A stretch of DNA of 64,000 nt, from contig CM036756.1 in the NCBI GenBank assembly GCA_020796225.1, forward strand, positions 56,884,616 to 56,948,615. The letters are read 5' to 3'. Source of the DNA: Arion vulgaris. Taxonomy: Eukaryota > Mollusca > Gastropoda > Stylommatophora > Arionidae. Position 1 is the first letter of the stretch. The number at the start of each line of letters is the position of its first letter. The position numbers and the translations under genes are program-made. Below, in pieces: positions 1 to 10,954 of the stretch. The notes under the pieces were generated by a model. The model did not search any database. It saw only the letters and a list, made by a program, of their open reading frames with translations, and was not told the DNA's origin.

Positions 1-256
1 ATCAAAGGACCCGGACGACACCGGAGTCAAAATGTCGGACAGGACAAAGTGAAAGATCATTTGAAGTTTTCCGCAGTTTGAGAAATTGGAGCCAGCTTGA
101 CTGTTGGTGTAGTATAATAATAACCCCATCGCTAGAAGATTTTCATATACTAAAACTTGTAGGCCCGCGTCAGCAAAATTTATTTTCCGCTGATATATTA
201 TCCTTAAAGAAGCAACACTTTCGTGTCTTTCGCTATCTAACTTTCTTTTTTTGTTA
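1..256. other. Unassigned AT-rich sequence
   Basis: This left edge has no recognisable gene or repeat. A 63-codon frame at 78-269 runs into the minisatellite and has no family resemblance. Confidence 0.5.
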
Positions 257-1938
257 CAAAGTGTTATAGTTCGTCCTCAAAGTGTTATAGTTCGTCCTCT
301 AAGTGTTATAGTTGTCCTCTAAGTGTTATAGTTCGTCCTTTAAGTGTTATAGTTCATCCTTTAAGTGTTATAGTTCATCCTCTAAGTGTTATAGTTCGTC
401 CTCTAAGTGTTATAGTTCGTCCTTTAAGTGTTATAGTTCATCCTCTAAGTGTTATAGTTCATCCTCTAAGTGTTATAGTTCGTCCTCTAAGTGTTATAGT
501 TCGTCCTCTAAGTGTTATAGTTCATCCTCTAAGTGTTATAGTTCGTCCTTTAAGTGTTATAGTTCATCCTCTAAGTGTTATAGTTCATCCTCTAAGTGTT
601 ATAGTTCATCCTCTAAGTGTTATAGTTCGTCCTTTAAGTGTTATAGTTCGTCCTCTAAGTGTTATAGTTCGTCCTTTAAGTGTTATAGTTCATCCTCTAA
701 GTGTTATAGTTCATCCTCTAAGTGTTATAGTTCATCCTCTAAGTGTTATAGTTCGTCCTCTAAGTGTTATAGTTCGTCCTCTAAGTGTTATAGTTCATCC
801 TCTAAGTGTTATAGTTCGTCCTCTAAGTGTTATAGTTCGTCCTTTAAGTGTTATAGTTCATCCTCTAAGTGTTATAGTTCATCCTCTAAGTGTTATAGTT
901 CATCCTCTAAGTGTTATAGTTCGTCCTCTAAGTGTTATAGTTCGTCCTCTAAGTGTTATAGTTCATCCTCTAAGTGTTATAGTTCGTCCTTTAAGTGTTA
1001 TAGTTCATCCTCTAAGTGTTATAGTTCATCCTCTAAGTGTTATAGTTCATCCTCTAAGTGTTATAGTTCGTCCTTTAAGTGTTATAGTTCATCCTCTAAG
1101 TGTTATAGTTCGTCCTTTAAGTGTTATAGTTCGTCCTCTAAGTGTTATAGTTCGTCCTTTAAGTGTTATAGTTCCTCCTCTAAGTGTTATAGTTCGTCCT
1201 TTAAGTGTTATAGTTCATCCTCTAAGTGTTATAGTTCGTCCTCAAAATGTTATAGTTCGTCCTCAAAGTGTTATAGTTCGTCCTTAAAGTGTTATAGTTC
1301 GTCCTCTAAGTGTTATAGTTCGTCCTCTAAGTGTTATAGTTCATCCTCTAAGTGTTATAGTTCGTCCTCAAAGTGTTATAGTTCGTCCTCAAAGTGTTAT
1401 AGTTCGTCCTTTAAGTGTTATAGTTCGTCCTCTAAGTGTTATAGTTCGTCCTCAAAGTGTTATAGTTCGTCCTCAAAGTGTTATAGTTCGTCCTCAAAGT
1501 GTTATAGTTCGTCCTCAAAGTGTTATAGTTTGTCCTCTAAGTGTTATAGTTCGTCCTTTAAGTGTTATAGTTCATCCTCTAAGTGTTATAGTTCGTCCTT
1601 TAAGTGTTATAGTTCGTCCTCTAAGTGTTATAGTTCGTCCTTTAAGTGTTATAGTTCATCCTCTAAGTGTTATAGTTCATCCTTTAAGTGTTATAGTTCA
1701 TCCTCTAAGTGTTATAGTTCATCCTCTAAGTGTTATAGTTCGTCCTTTAAGTGTTATAGTTCCTCCTCTAAGTGTTATAGTTCGTCCTTTAAGTGTTATA
1801 GTTCATCCTCTAAGTGTTATAGTTCGTCCTCAAAGTGTTATAGTTCGTCCTTTAAGTGTTATAGTTCGTCCTCAAAGTGTTATAGTTCGTCCTTTAAGTG
1901 TTATAGTTCGTCCTCTAAGTGTTATAGTTCATCCTCTA
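257..1938 (+). repeat. 21-bp minisatellite, about 80 copies
   Basis: The consensus unit AAGTGTTATAGTTCGTCCTC plus one base repeats head to tail almost without length change. Variation is limited mainly to TCG/TCA and to TCT/TTT/TCA near the unit end. One 20-bp unit near 309-318 shifts the phase. Because 21 is a multiple of three and two forward frames contain no stop, a 550-codon open frame (312-1964, repeating Lys-Cys-Tyr-Ser-Ser-Ser-Ser/Phe) results. That frame begins with TTG, and the array contains no in-frame ATG. I treat it as noncoding satellite DNA. Confidence 0.97.
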
Positions 1939-2150
1939 AGTACATCTCCTACAAAGTGTTATAGTTCATCCTCTAAGTACATCTCCTACAAAGTGTTATA
2001 GTTCATCCTCTAAGTACATCTCCTACAAAGTGTTATAGTTCGTCCTCTAAGTACATCTCCTACAAAGTGTTATAGTTCGTCCTCTAAGTACATCTCCTAC
2101 AAAGTGTTATAGTTCATCCTCAAAGTGTTATAGTTTGTCCTCTAAGTACA
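1939..2150 (+). repeat. 37-bp composite repeat, 5 copies
   Basis: The 21-bp unit continues but is now joined to a 16-bp insert (TACATCTCCTACAAAG-like), giving a 37-bp higher-order unit repeated five times. The last copies degrade around 2120-2150. This is a second round of amplification at the array edge. Confidence 0.9.
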
Positions 2151-2690
2151 TCTCTCCTGTATGTTGTTTAACTAATATTTGATTATAGTTATTTATGTTG
2201 TTGTTTCCAAGCAACACTTCATCATTTGTATTCTTAGTAATTATTGTCTGTTATGACATTAGTAACGTTCTCCTAGGGACAACATTGTGTAGCAGCGAGA
2301 GGATTTTATGTTCGCTTATTCATCGTACGTGTCTGACACCCATAAAGTGGTATTGCTTGGACATAAACATTGAAACACTGGCTTCCATTACCAAAGAAAC
2401 ATTTGAGTTGCCGTGGTAAGTTGGTTATCAAACCAGCAAGTACTAAATGACTGGAATGTTCACAGTATCGATCGGTAGCTACACAACAAGACCGTACTGA
2501 TCTAATGTTTCTTTGTGGTCAATTTGAAGACCATGCCCTGTCTGGCCTCTGAATGCTAACAGGGAACACTATGTGCACTTGTGAACTTATATGTATCATT
2601 TCTCAAAGCTCAATGAGAAAAGGACTAAATCGAATAGAGTATGAATAGAAAGTTAAGAACAACACACTGTGAACATGGGCTAAATTAGGA
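2151..2690. other. Unassigned sequence
   Basis: No supported gene. A 74-codon frame at 2195-2419 has no recognisable features. A short stretch near 2597 (TTTCTCAAAGCTCAATGAG) recurs near 12670. Confidence 0.4.
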
Positions 2691-2691
2691 T

Positions 2692-4800
2692 TAGAGAAGA
2701 CAGGTAATTTAAAGTGAATTTAATGTAAGGCGTAGCCTCCAATAACATACGGTCGTCGGAGGGCTAGAGAAGATAGGTAATTTAAAGTGAATTTAATGTA
2801 AGGCGTAGCCTCCAATAACATACGGTCGTCGGAGGGCTCAGGTAAATATTCTAGGAAATAAGACCACAACTTTCGCGTGATTCTCGCGTGATTTCAGTGT
2901 TGTTGTATATAGACTAATTTATTTATAAAACATCACAACATGTTAAATTAAGGTTATATTATGTGACAAATTAAGTTTAAAGTTAAGGAATATCTGTATT
3001 ATTAACATGTTAAATTAAGGTTATATTATGTGACAAATTAAGTTTAAAGTTAAGGAATATCTGTATTATTAACATGCTAAATTAAGGTTATATTATGTGA
3101 CAAATTAAGTTTAAAGTTAAGGAATATCTGTATTATTAACATGCTAAATTAAGGTTATATTATGTGACAAATTAAGTTTAAAGTTAAGGAATATCTGTAT
3201 TATTAACATGCTAAATTAAGGTTATATTATGTGACAAATTAAGTTTAAAGTTAAGGAATATCAGTATTATTAACATGCTAAATTAAGGTTATATTATGTG
3301 ACAAATTAAGTTTAAAGTTAAGGAATATCTGTATTATTAACATGCTAAATTAAGGTTATATTATGTGACAAATTAAGTTTAAAGTTAAGGAATATCTGTA
3401 TTATTAACATACTAAATCAAGGTTATATTATGTGACAAATTAAGTTTAAAGTTAAGGAATATCAGTATTATTAACATACTAAATCAAGGTTATATTATGT
3501 GACAAATTAAGTTTAAAGTTAAGGAATATCAGTATTATTAACATGCTAAATCAAGGTTATATTATGTGACAAATTAAGTTTAAAGTTAAGGAATATCAGT
3601 ATTATTAACATACTAAATCAAGGTTATATTATGTTACAAATTAAGTTTAAAGTTAAGGAATATCAGTATTATTAACATGCTAAATTAAGGTTATATTATG
3701 TGACAAATTAAGTTTAAAGTTAAGGAATATCAGTATTATTAACATGCTAAATTAAGGTTATATTATGTTACAAATTAAGTTTAAAGTTAAGGAATATCAG
3801 TATTATTAACATACTAAATTAAGGTTATATTATGTGACAAATTAAGTTTAAAGTTAAGGAATATCAGTATTATTAACATGCTAAATTAAGGTTATATTAT
3901 GTGACAAATTAAGTTTAAAGTTAAGGAATATCAGTATTATTAACATACTAAATTAAGGTTATATTATGTGACAAATTAAGTTTAAAGTTAAGGAATATCT
4001 GTATTATTAACATACTAAATTAAGGTTATATTATGTGACAAATTAAGTTTAAAGTTAAGGAATATCAGTATTATTAACATACTAAATTAAGGTTATATTA
4101 TGTGACAAATTAAGTTTAAAGTTAAGGAATATCAGTATTATTAACATACTAAATTAAGGTTATATTATGTGACAAATTAAGTTTAAAGTTAAGGAATATC
4201 AGTATTATTAACATACTAAATTAAGGTTATATTATGTGACAAATTAAGTTTAAAGTTAAGGAATATCAGTATTATTAACATACTAAATTAAGGTTATATT
4301 ATGTGACAAATTAAGTTTAAAGTTAAGGAATATCAGTATTATTAACATACTAAATTAAGGTTATATTATGTGACAAATTAAGTTTAAAGTTAAGGAATAT
4401 CAGTATTATTAACATACTAAATTAAGGTTATATTATGTGACAAATTAAGTTTAAAGTTAAGGAATATCAGTATTATTAACATACTAAATTAAGGTTATAT
4501 TATGTGACAAATTAAGTTTAAAGTTAAGGAATATCAGTATTATTAACATACTAAATTAAGGTTATATTATGTGACAAATTAAGTTTAAAGTTAAGGAATA
4601 TCTGTATTATTAACATTTTTCTGCAATAAATAACAATGAACGCATAGAATTGAGTAAAATTGCAAAAATTGAACATCATTCTCTTGTATATGTTTTCTAT
4701 GGAATATGAATATATACAAAAACCAGCACCCATTAAACATGAATTGTAGATTTCCCGTCTGAGGTAGTTGGTCTTATGTTGCTGGGGGCCAGGTGTAAAG
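2692..4800 (+). mobile_element. Dispersed element, family VII, expanded copy
   Basis: Flanks of the 67-bp satellite match two unexpanded copies on the opposite strand, at about 15170-15490 and 47240-47620. Shared landmarks are a GGTCGTCGG-type segment near 2750, a TATAGACTAATTTATTT-type segment near 2910, and the right flank 4613-4790 (AATAACAATGAACGCATAG and CATGTTTAATGGG-type blocks). A tandem duplication of about 74 bp lies at 2692-2839. The class of the element is unknown; I see no TIR or RT. Confidence 0.75.
2938..4612 (+). repeat. 67-bp satellite, 25 copies
   Basis: The unit reads ACATGTTAAATTAAGGTTAT... and ends ...GTATTATTA, with exact 67-bp spacing from 2938 to 4612. Diagnostic differences (CTGTATT versus CAGTATT, ACATGCT versus ACATACT) fall in blocks of neighbouring units, which is typical of local homogenisation. 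The unit is present once in the related element copies at 15.3 and 47.5 kb. Confidence 0.95.
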
Positions 4801-4835
4801 GAATCTGTTTTCATACCATACGGTATATACTGTGC

Positions 4836-4985
4836 AGGGATACGGTGTCAGGTACAGTATTTATCTTTGAGAATCGGCACACGATGGGTGATGTGGTCAA
4901 CATCACATCGGAAGCCTTTACTTCCCAGTGTTTCTCGTGTTCCCAAATTGAGGTTGACTCGATCTGGGAGTCGTCACGTTTGAAA
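4836..4985 (-). repeat. Dispersed repeat, paired with 33050-33200
   Basis: About 150 bp resembles 33050-33200, including CACGATGGGTGATGTGGTCA versus CATGATGGGTGATGTGGTCA. Several frames on both strands stay open for about 60-80 codons, but none is clearly conserved. It could be a fragment of an unrecognised element or of a duplicated gene. Confidence 0.5.
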
Positions 4986-5156
4986 AAAGTCATGATACGC
5001 ATGTTGTCTACTATTTAAAGCTGATACTTACTATTCCTGTTACAAAATCTAAACAGTAAAATTAGAGAGTGTACCTTTGAAGACGGAGAAGGCTCGCCTT
5101 TATGGTGCGATAAACCAGTCAAATGGTAAGCAGGCCTCACGCAAAACTCAGGCCAT

Positions 5157-5480
5157 CATCATCATCATCAGGTGCCGTACCGGCTGGCGTAGGCGATCAT
5201 GGATCTCCACAAATCTCTGTCGTTGCTGTTTGCTATCAACTCAGATGTTGACGCTCTACCGTGCCATGAAGTCAGGCTATCAAAAATTTTCTGTCTCTGT
5301 CTTCCCCTGTCTCGTCTACCCTCAATTTTACCAGTTGTCACAAAGTGTTCTAAGCCTCCCTCCTCATCACATGCTCGAAAAATGATGACTGCCTCTTTCT
5401 TATATTGATGATAAGCTTTCTCTGTGTCTTGATCTCATTCAGCACCCCAACATTGGTCATTTTAGCAGTCCATGGGATTC
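5157..5480 (-). mobile_element. LINE-E 3' fragment (RT C-terminus)
   Basis: Read on the minus strand from about 5360 to 5171, one frame gives a basic Arg-Gly-Arg-Gln-Arg block followed by a Leu-Trp-Arg-Ser-Met-Ile-Ala stretch. This is the usual C-terminal signature of RTE/CR1-like retrotransposon polyproteins. A (TCA)n tract at 5157-5170 marks the element tail. A related copy lies at 16390-16600. The copy is truncated, frames change, and it cannot be functional. Confidence 0.65.
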
Positions 5481-5499
5481 TCATAATTCTCCTATAAAA

Positions 5500-5960
5500 C
5501 ATCATTTCTGTGGTCATCAGAGATTTTTCGATCTGTGTTCAGACAGAAAAACTCAGACAGAAGCGCACTACCAGGCACCATGACTAACGCCTGAATTCAC
5601 ACAAAAAATCAATCGAGAAAAAAGAAAGAAGCAAAAGTAGATGATAATGTTTTCTCAACAATCTTTATTTGTCCCTTACTCTTTGTGTGAAGGACGCATA
5701 TATATGCTTGAGAAAAGCGACACAAACGTTTTATATTTAATATTTCAATTTTCCTTTCTTATCTAATACTATCATTTACTTGTCCAGGTCGAAAACGACC
5801 GTTTACTCAGTATTACTGCGGCCTCCCCATGGTTTTCTCCAGATTTAATCTTCTTCTGCGTTCTCACTAGATTGGGATTTCGGATTCTCTAATAAAGGCA
5901 GCGTCTGCCTCAGATTATCAGCCAAGCCATACAGTTTGTCTTGGATGCTGGTAATCTCAC
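5500..5960. other. Unassigned sequence
   Basis: No family recognised. A 76-codon minus frame at 5845-6075 overlaps the next LINE fragment on the other strand and has no recognised domain. Confidence 0.35.
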
Positions 5961-5974
5961 CACCACTAATAACA

Positions 5975-6150
5975 GCATACAATAAAAAGAGATCAGGTAC
6001 TAGAGCCAAGGGACGATCAAGAACAAGATGGATAGGCAATATCAAAACCACACTAAATAAACCCGGATATAACACAAGGGTGACTCATCTGGCTCTGGAA
6101 CGCAAATTAAAGCTTCCACTCGTATGCTTAATTGCAAGAATGGACAACCA
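5975..6150 (+). mobile_element. LINE-H fragment (RT C-terminus)
   Basis: The plus frame at 5980-6130 contains Gly-Arg-Ser-Arg-Thr-Arg-Trp-Ile, followed about 20 residues later by Leu-Ala-Leu-Glu-Arg. This resembles the RGRPRxRW and LAxDR blocks near the C-terminus of LINE polyproteins. It is short and degraded. The assignment rests on motif spacing only. Confidence 0.45.
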
Positions 6151-6182
6151 ATTCCATCATCCACCTGGGGAAATACAATAGA

Positions 6183-6240
6183 CTGATCTGATCCGGTCTG
6201 ACCACCTCAGATTTGTGGGTTTCCGTACATGGGCGTATGT
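6183..6240 (+). repeat. Short dispersed repeat, paired with 27560-27620
   Basis: A stretch of about 55 bp (ATCCGGTCTGACCACCTCAG and following) matches 27565-27617 with a few mismatches. Its class is unknown. Confidence 0.45.
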
Positions 6241-6536
6241 TTGAGAAAACATGACCAGTATCAAATGTGAGTTAAATGAACCAGATCAGTTTTGACTAGT
6301 TCCCACAATTTTACAACAACCGCCTCTGTTATAAATGATGCGTGTGACATGCGAACTGTTATAGAAATCTACACGTCAACAATTGTAATCAATGCTGATG
6401 TGTTAGGGTGGTTACTGTGTAGAGGATGTATATATCTGGACCAGTGCTGTACAACGTATTTGTATACTGAGGCGTATCTGACTGATGACTGGAGAGGTGC
6501 GGGCGCCATGAGGCGTTTGGAATAATACGAAAAAAT

Positions 6537-6655
6537 AATAACAGTAACATTTATAGTAATATTAAAACACATTAATAACAGTAACATTTATAGTAATATT
6601 AAAACATATTAATAACAGTAACATTTATAGGAATATTAAAACATATTAATAACAA
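6537..6655 (+). repeat. 36-bp tandem repeat, about 3 copies
   Basis: TAATAACAGTAACATTTATA plus AATATTAAAACA-type sequence repeats three times directly before the LINE-A fragment. Confidence 0.85.
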
Positions 6656-6656
6656 T

Positions 6657-7135
6657 ATGAAAAAATCCAAACTTAGAATAATGACTTTTAATTTTAAAAA
6701 ATTGTACTTACATTTAACATGGGGTAAAATATGGAGGGCAACAAAAATAAACCCCAGAAAACTACATACCTTCATAAATGGATGTTTACGTAGAATAGTG
6801 GGACTGAGATGGTATGATAAGATTACGAACGAAGAACTCAGAGAAAGAACTACGCAGATACCAATGGAGAAAGAGCTAAGGAAGAGACATTGAGAAGACC
6901 GACTGGAAGCATAGCTCATAGCCAGGCACTGCATTAAAACCCGTAGGGAAAGAGGGGTAGATGAATGCCTAGACATACCCGGAGAAGAGAGCTGGAGGCT
7001 GATATTAAAATGGTAGGTAAAACATGGAAAGAATTGGAACGGATGACAGGAGAGAGGAAGAGCTGGAAGAAGTTTGTTGAAGACCTGTGCTCGGTTGGGA
7101 GTTGAAGGGTGAAAAATAAAGAAGAAGACGAAGAA
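6657..7135 (+). mobile_element. LINE-A 3' fragment
   Basis: The frame from 6657 encodes Cys-Leu-Arg-Arg-Ile-Val-Gly-Leu-Arg-Trp-Tyr-Asp and Thr-Asn-Glu-Glu-Leu, the conserved block after the RT thumb of LINE polyproteins. A stop at about 6892 and a frame change precede a C-terminal Trp-Lys-Lys-Phe-Val-Glu-Asp-Leu-Cys. The copy ends in a GAAGAAGA-rich tail at 7115-7135. Related copies occur on the minus strand at 40826-41190 and 61945-62335, with an older one at 32095-32250. Confidence 0.8.
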
Positions 7136-7759
7136 ATATGACAATGTATATATGTTACAAGTTGAGGAAATATTGGTATGCAACTGGAACAGGCTGCTTT
7201 TAATGCATCATCTATGTGTTAGAATGTCAGACAGGATCGATTATTATTTTTGATGATGTTCAAAGATGAAAACTAGACTTCGCATAGATATGTTCAACTA
7301 AAGCACGAATATATTTTCAGAGCAACACTACTAATCATTGAATATTCTTTCATGCCCACCAAAGCTCAGAAATGATCCTTTTTTTGCCATGAGAGAATTT
7401 CAAAAATATGTCTTGTTGGAAATTCAAGATTTATAACTCTTCAAGATATTTTTCGAAAACTTCAGAGACTTCAAAGTTCAGCTGAACTAACAGAAGATAA
7501 TGGGTTATTGAATAACATTATAATTGGTTGAAGGGTTTCAAACTGACTAAATAATCTATTAGCAAATTAGACAGTGATGAGTACAAGACGTTTGACAAAA
7601 AAGATCAAATACATCGCCACTCATATATTCTGCAATATTTTTCGAAGTATGAAAGTAATTTCTTGTTTAAATGCTTAATCCATTTCTTCTGAAGAGTGCT
7701 TATTGAACTTATCATTTCTGAGGTGTCATGATCTTCCCCTTGTAGTTCGAGATTTAATT
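7136..7759. other. Unassigned AT-rich sequence
   Basis: I see no gene, tandem array or recognised element here. Confidence 0.4.
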
Positions 7760-7772
7760 AATTTAATTTGAA

Positions 7773-8212
7773 GGGAGCTCTGTGGCGTAGAGTTTAGGTG
7801 CTCGTCTCTTGTGCCAAATGTACCAGGTTCGCTCCCTCGTGGAGCCATCTGGATATTTCTCCAGAGATTCCTGATCTCAATGTAGGATTGAGTTACTAGT
7901 CCTATCAAAGTGGGATGATAATAAAACGTAGATCCCGTGTTCAAGTTGAACACATAAAAGAACCATTGGCAGTCTAAAATCGAGAAGAGCAGGCTGGAAA
8001 GCCGCTGCCAGGGCAAAATTCATAAGAAAAGATTAAAAATAAAATTCTTACATACATTTTTTCCACCATCTTCAAAATTACATCGGGGACCATCGTCGGT
8101 GAATCGGAGTTCGCGAAACTACAGCTGAGATCTTCCTGTGTAAGAAAGAGATCGGGGCACACATGGTTACTCACCGAAGTGCAACGATGATGGTCCTATC
8201 AATCAATCAATC
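7773..8212 (+). mobile_element. SINE-C, full length, ATCA tail
   Basis: The tRNA-like head at 7773-7840 has an A box (TGGCGTAGAGTTTAGG) and a B box (GGTTCGCTCCC), the internal promoter of RNA polymerase III. A body of about 330 bp follows, then an (ATCA)n tail. A perfect 13-bp duplication AATTTAATTTGAA flanks it at 7760-7772 and 8213-8225, which fixes both ends and shows insertion by target-primed reverse transcription. Other copies are at 13556-13860, 13862-13990, 24722-25165, 42346-42560 and 56860-57200. Confidence 0.9.
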
Positions 8213-8339
8213 AATTTAATTTGAAAGTAATATATGTCAAGAAAGCAAAATCTTGTAACCATGATATGTCATCAAATTTGACATGGTATTTTCTTCTGCT
8301 GTTGTTGGTATTTCTGTTTACCGGGATACGATGTGTATG

Positions 8340-8595
8340 TGGGAGGAGGGTGGTGCTATGACACGTAGTGAGTCAAAGAACACAGAACACACAACACGCA
8401 CATGTCTAATCTTGATCACGTATGTCCTACCTGTGGTAGGGAATTGTATTCTAGGATTGGACTCTACAGTCACCTCCGCACACACCAGAGATGTGCAGCA
8501 GCACACGTCTGAGACTTGTCACCATCGCTTGCGATGGACGGTTATTATTAGTGAATCCAAAACATGACGAAGGTAAGAGTCACGATAAGCTAAAC
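8340..8595 (+). mobile_element. Probable retroelement 3' end with C2H2 finger
   Basis: In the frame through 8423-8485 there is a canonical zinc finger, Cys-X2-Cys-X12-His-X3-His (CPTCGRE... then HLRTH), followed by a stop near 8508 and a short hairpin (CACCATCGCTTGCGATGG-like). From memory, similar terminal fingers occur at the C-terminus of some invertebrate LINE polyproteins. Upstream the frame is broken. A remnant of a host zinc-finger gene is the alternative. Confidence 0.45.
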
Positions 8596-8850
8596 AACCG
8601 CCCGTGTGGTTACCGGGCCCAAATTTGGGCTGTAAAGAATAGAACCACTGTTACCTGCCACGCATGTCGTAAGAGGCGACTAAGGAGATTTGGATGAAAT
8701 TTGATGCACATGTCCTAAACGTGTAGAAGTCTATGCGTTTAGGGCTACCAAACCAATGTGCAACGTTTCACGTTCTGCAAAGATCAAACATATCACAAAG
8801 AGTGATTAAAATTGGTCATAAAAAACGAACGGAAAGAAGAAGAAGAAGCT
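8596..8850 (+). mobile_element. SRE family, variant b
   Basis: It begins CGCCCGTGTGGTTACCGGG, carries the family core GTCGTAAGAGGCGAC at about 8669, and ends in a GAAGAAGAAG tail at 8831-8848. Variant b differs from the main family in its middle section (CGTGTAGAAGTCTATGCG). Other variant b pieces lie at 32520-32640 and 56590-56870 on the minus strand. I do not see a tRNA-like head, so the promoter type is unknown. Confidence 0.8.
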
Positions 8851-10797
8851 AAAAAAGCTGCTATTCCACCTGCAATTGATGAAACTACGTAGTAACAACC
8901 CCGTCAATGAAGTCTGTCTAAATATGCAAGGATCCAAGATGGAAAGAAGAAGAAGAAGCTAAAAAAGATGCTAGTCCACCTGCAATTGATGAAACTACGT
9001 AGTAACAACCCCGTCAATGAAGTCTGTCTAAATATGCAAGGATCCAAGATGGAAAGAAGAAGAAGAAGCTAAAAAAGATGCTATTCCACCTCCAATTGAT
9101 GAAACTACGTAGTAACAACCCCGTCAATGAAGTCTGTCTAAATATGCAAGGATCCAAGATGGAAAGAAGAAGAAGAAGCTAAAAAAGATGCTATTCCACC
9201 TCCAATTGATGAAACTACGTAGTAACAACCCCGTCAATGAAGTCTGTCTAAATATGCAAGGATCCAAGATGGAAAGAAGAAGAAGAAGCTAAAAAAGATG
9301 CTATTCCACCTCCAATTGATGAAACTACGTAGTAACAACCCCATCAATGAAGTCTGTCTAAATATGCAAGGATCCAAGATGGAAAGAAGAAGAAGAAGCT
9401 AAAAAAGCTGCTATTCCACCTGCAATTGATGAAACTACGTAGTAACAACCCCGTCAATGAAGTCTGTCTAAATATGCAAGGATCCAAGATGGAAAGAAGA
9501 AGAAGAAGCTAAAAAAGCTGCTATTCCACCTGCAATTGATGAAACTACGTAGTAACAACCCCGTCAATGAAGTCTGTCTAAATATGCAAGGATCCAAGAT
9601 GGAAAGAAGAAGAAGAAGCTAAAAAAGATGCTAGTCCACCTCCAATTGATGAAACTACGTAGTAACAACCCCGTCAATGAAGTCTGTCTAAATATGCAAG
9701 GATCCAAGATGGAAAGAAGAAGAAGAAGCTAAAAAAGATGCTAGTCCACCTCCAATTGATGAAACTAAGTAGTAACAACCCCATCAATGAAGTCTGTCTA
9801 AATATGCAAGGATCCAAGATGGAAAGAAGAAGAAGAAGCTAAAAAAGCTGCTATTCCACCTCCAATTGATGAAACTACGTAGTAACAACCCCGTCAATGA
9901 AGTCTGTCTAAATATGCAAGGATCCAAGATGCAAAGAAGAAGAAGAAGCTAAAAAGATGCTATTCCACCTCCAATTGATGAAACTACGAGTAACAACCCC
10001 TCAATGAAGTCTGTCTAAATATGCAAGGATCCAAGATGGAAAGAAGAAGAAGAAGCTAAAAAAGATGCTATTCCACCTCCAATTGATGAAACTACGTAGT
10101 AACAACCCCGTCAATGAAGTCTGTCTAAATATGCAAGGATCCAAGATGGAAAGAAGAAGAAGAAGCTAAAAAAGCTGCTATTCCACCTGCAATTGATGAA
10201 ACTACGTAGTAACAACCCCGTCAATGAAGTCTGTCTAAATATGCAAGGATCCAAGATGGAAAGAAGAAGAAGAAGCTAAAAAAGCTGCTAGTCCACCTCC
10301 AATTGATGAAACTACGTAGTAACAACCCCGTCAATGAAGTCTGTCTAAATATGCAAGGATCCAAGATGGAAAGAAGAAGAAGAAGCTAAAAAAGCTGCTA
10401 TTCCACCTCCAATTGATGAAACTACGTAGTAACAACCCCGTCAATGAAGTCTGTCTAAATATGCAAGGATCCAAGATGGAAAGAAGAAGAAGAAGCTAAA
10501 AAAGCTGCTATTCCACCTGAAGTAGTAACAACCCCATCAATGAAGTCTGTCTAAATATGCAAGGATCCAAGATGGAAAGAAGAAGAAGAAGCTAAAAAAG
10601 CTGCTATTCCACCTCCAATTGATGAAACTACGTAGTAACAACCCCGTCAATGAAGTCTGTCTAAATATGCAAGGATCCAAGATGGAAAGAAGAAGAAGAA
10701 GCTAAAAAGATGCTATTCCACCTGCAATTGATGAAACTACGTAGTAACAACCCCGTCAATGAAGTCTGTCTAAATATGCAAGGATCCAAGATGCAAA
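8831..10797 (+). repeat. 110-bp satellite, about 18 copies
   Basis: Each unit starts GGAAAGAAGAAGAAGAAGCT, which is the tail of the preceding SRE copy plus its downstream flank, and ends AAGGATCCAAGAT. Spacing is 110 bp (8831, 8941, 9051, ...). One unit near 10517 lost about 18 bp and units near 9950-10010 have small deletions. The array appears to have grown from a duplication spanning the tail of the SINE-like element. Confidence 0.95.
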
Positions 10798-10954
10798 GCA
10801 AACACAGTTCCCAATGGTTTCGTATTAAAAAGTGAAGAAACACTCAAGATATCTTAATCTCACTGTACACTAACTGTACACTGTAATCTAACTGCAATAC
10901 AACGTATTTCCCATTTTTTGAAAATATATGAAGAACAATACGTACTCAATAAAG

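Noticed and set aside
312..1964. 550-residue Cys/Ser-rich repeat protein gene
   Set aside because: It is entirely a 21-bp minisatellite, begins with TTG, has no ATG in frame, no promoter or splice context, and a second forward frame is also open.
5845..6075. 76-codon minus-strand gene
   Set aside because: It lies opposite LINE-H-like coding sequence and shows no domain or start context.
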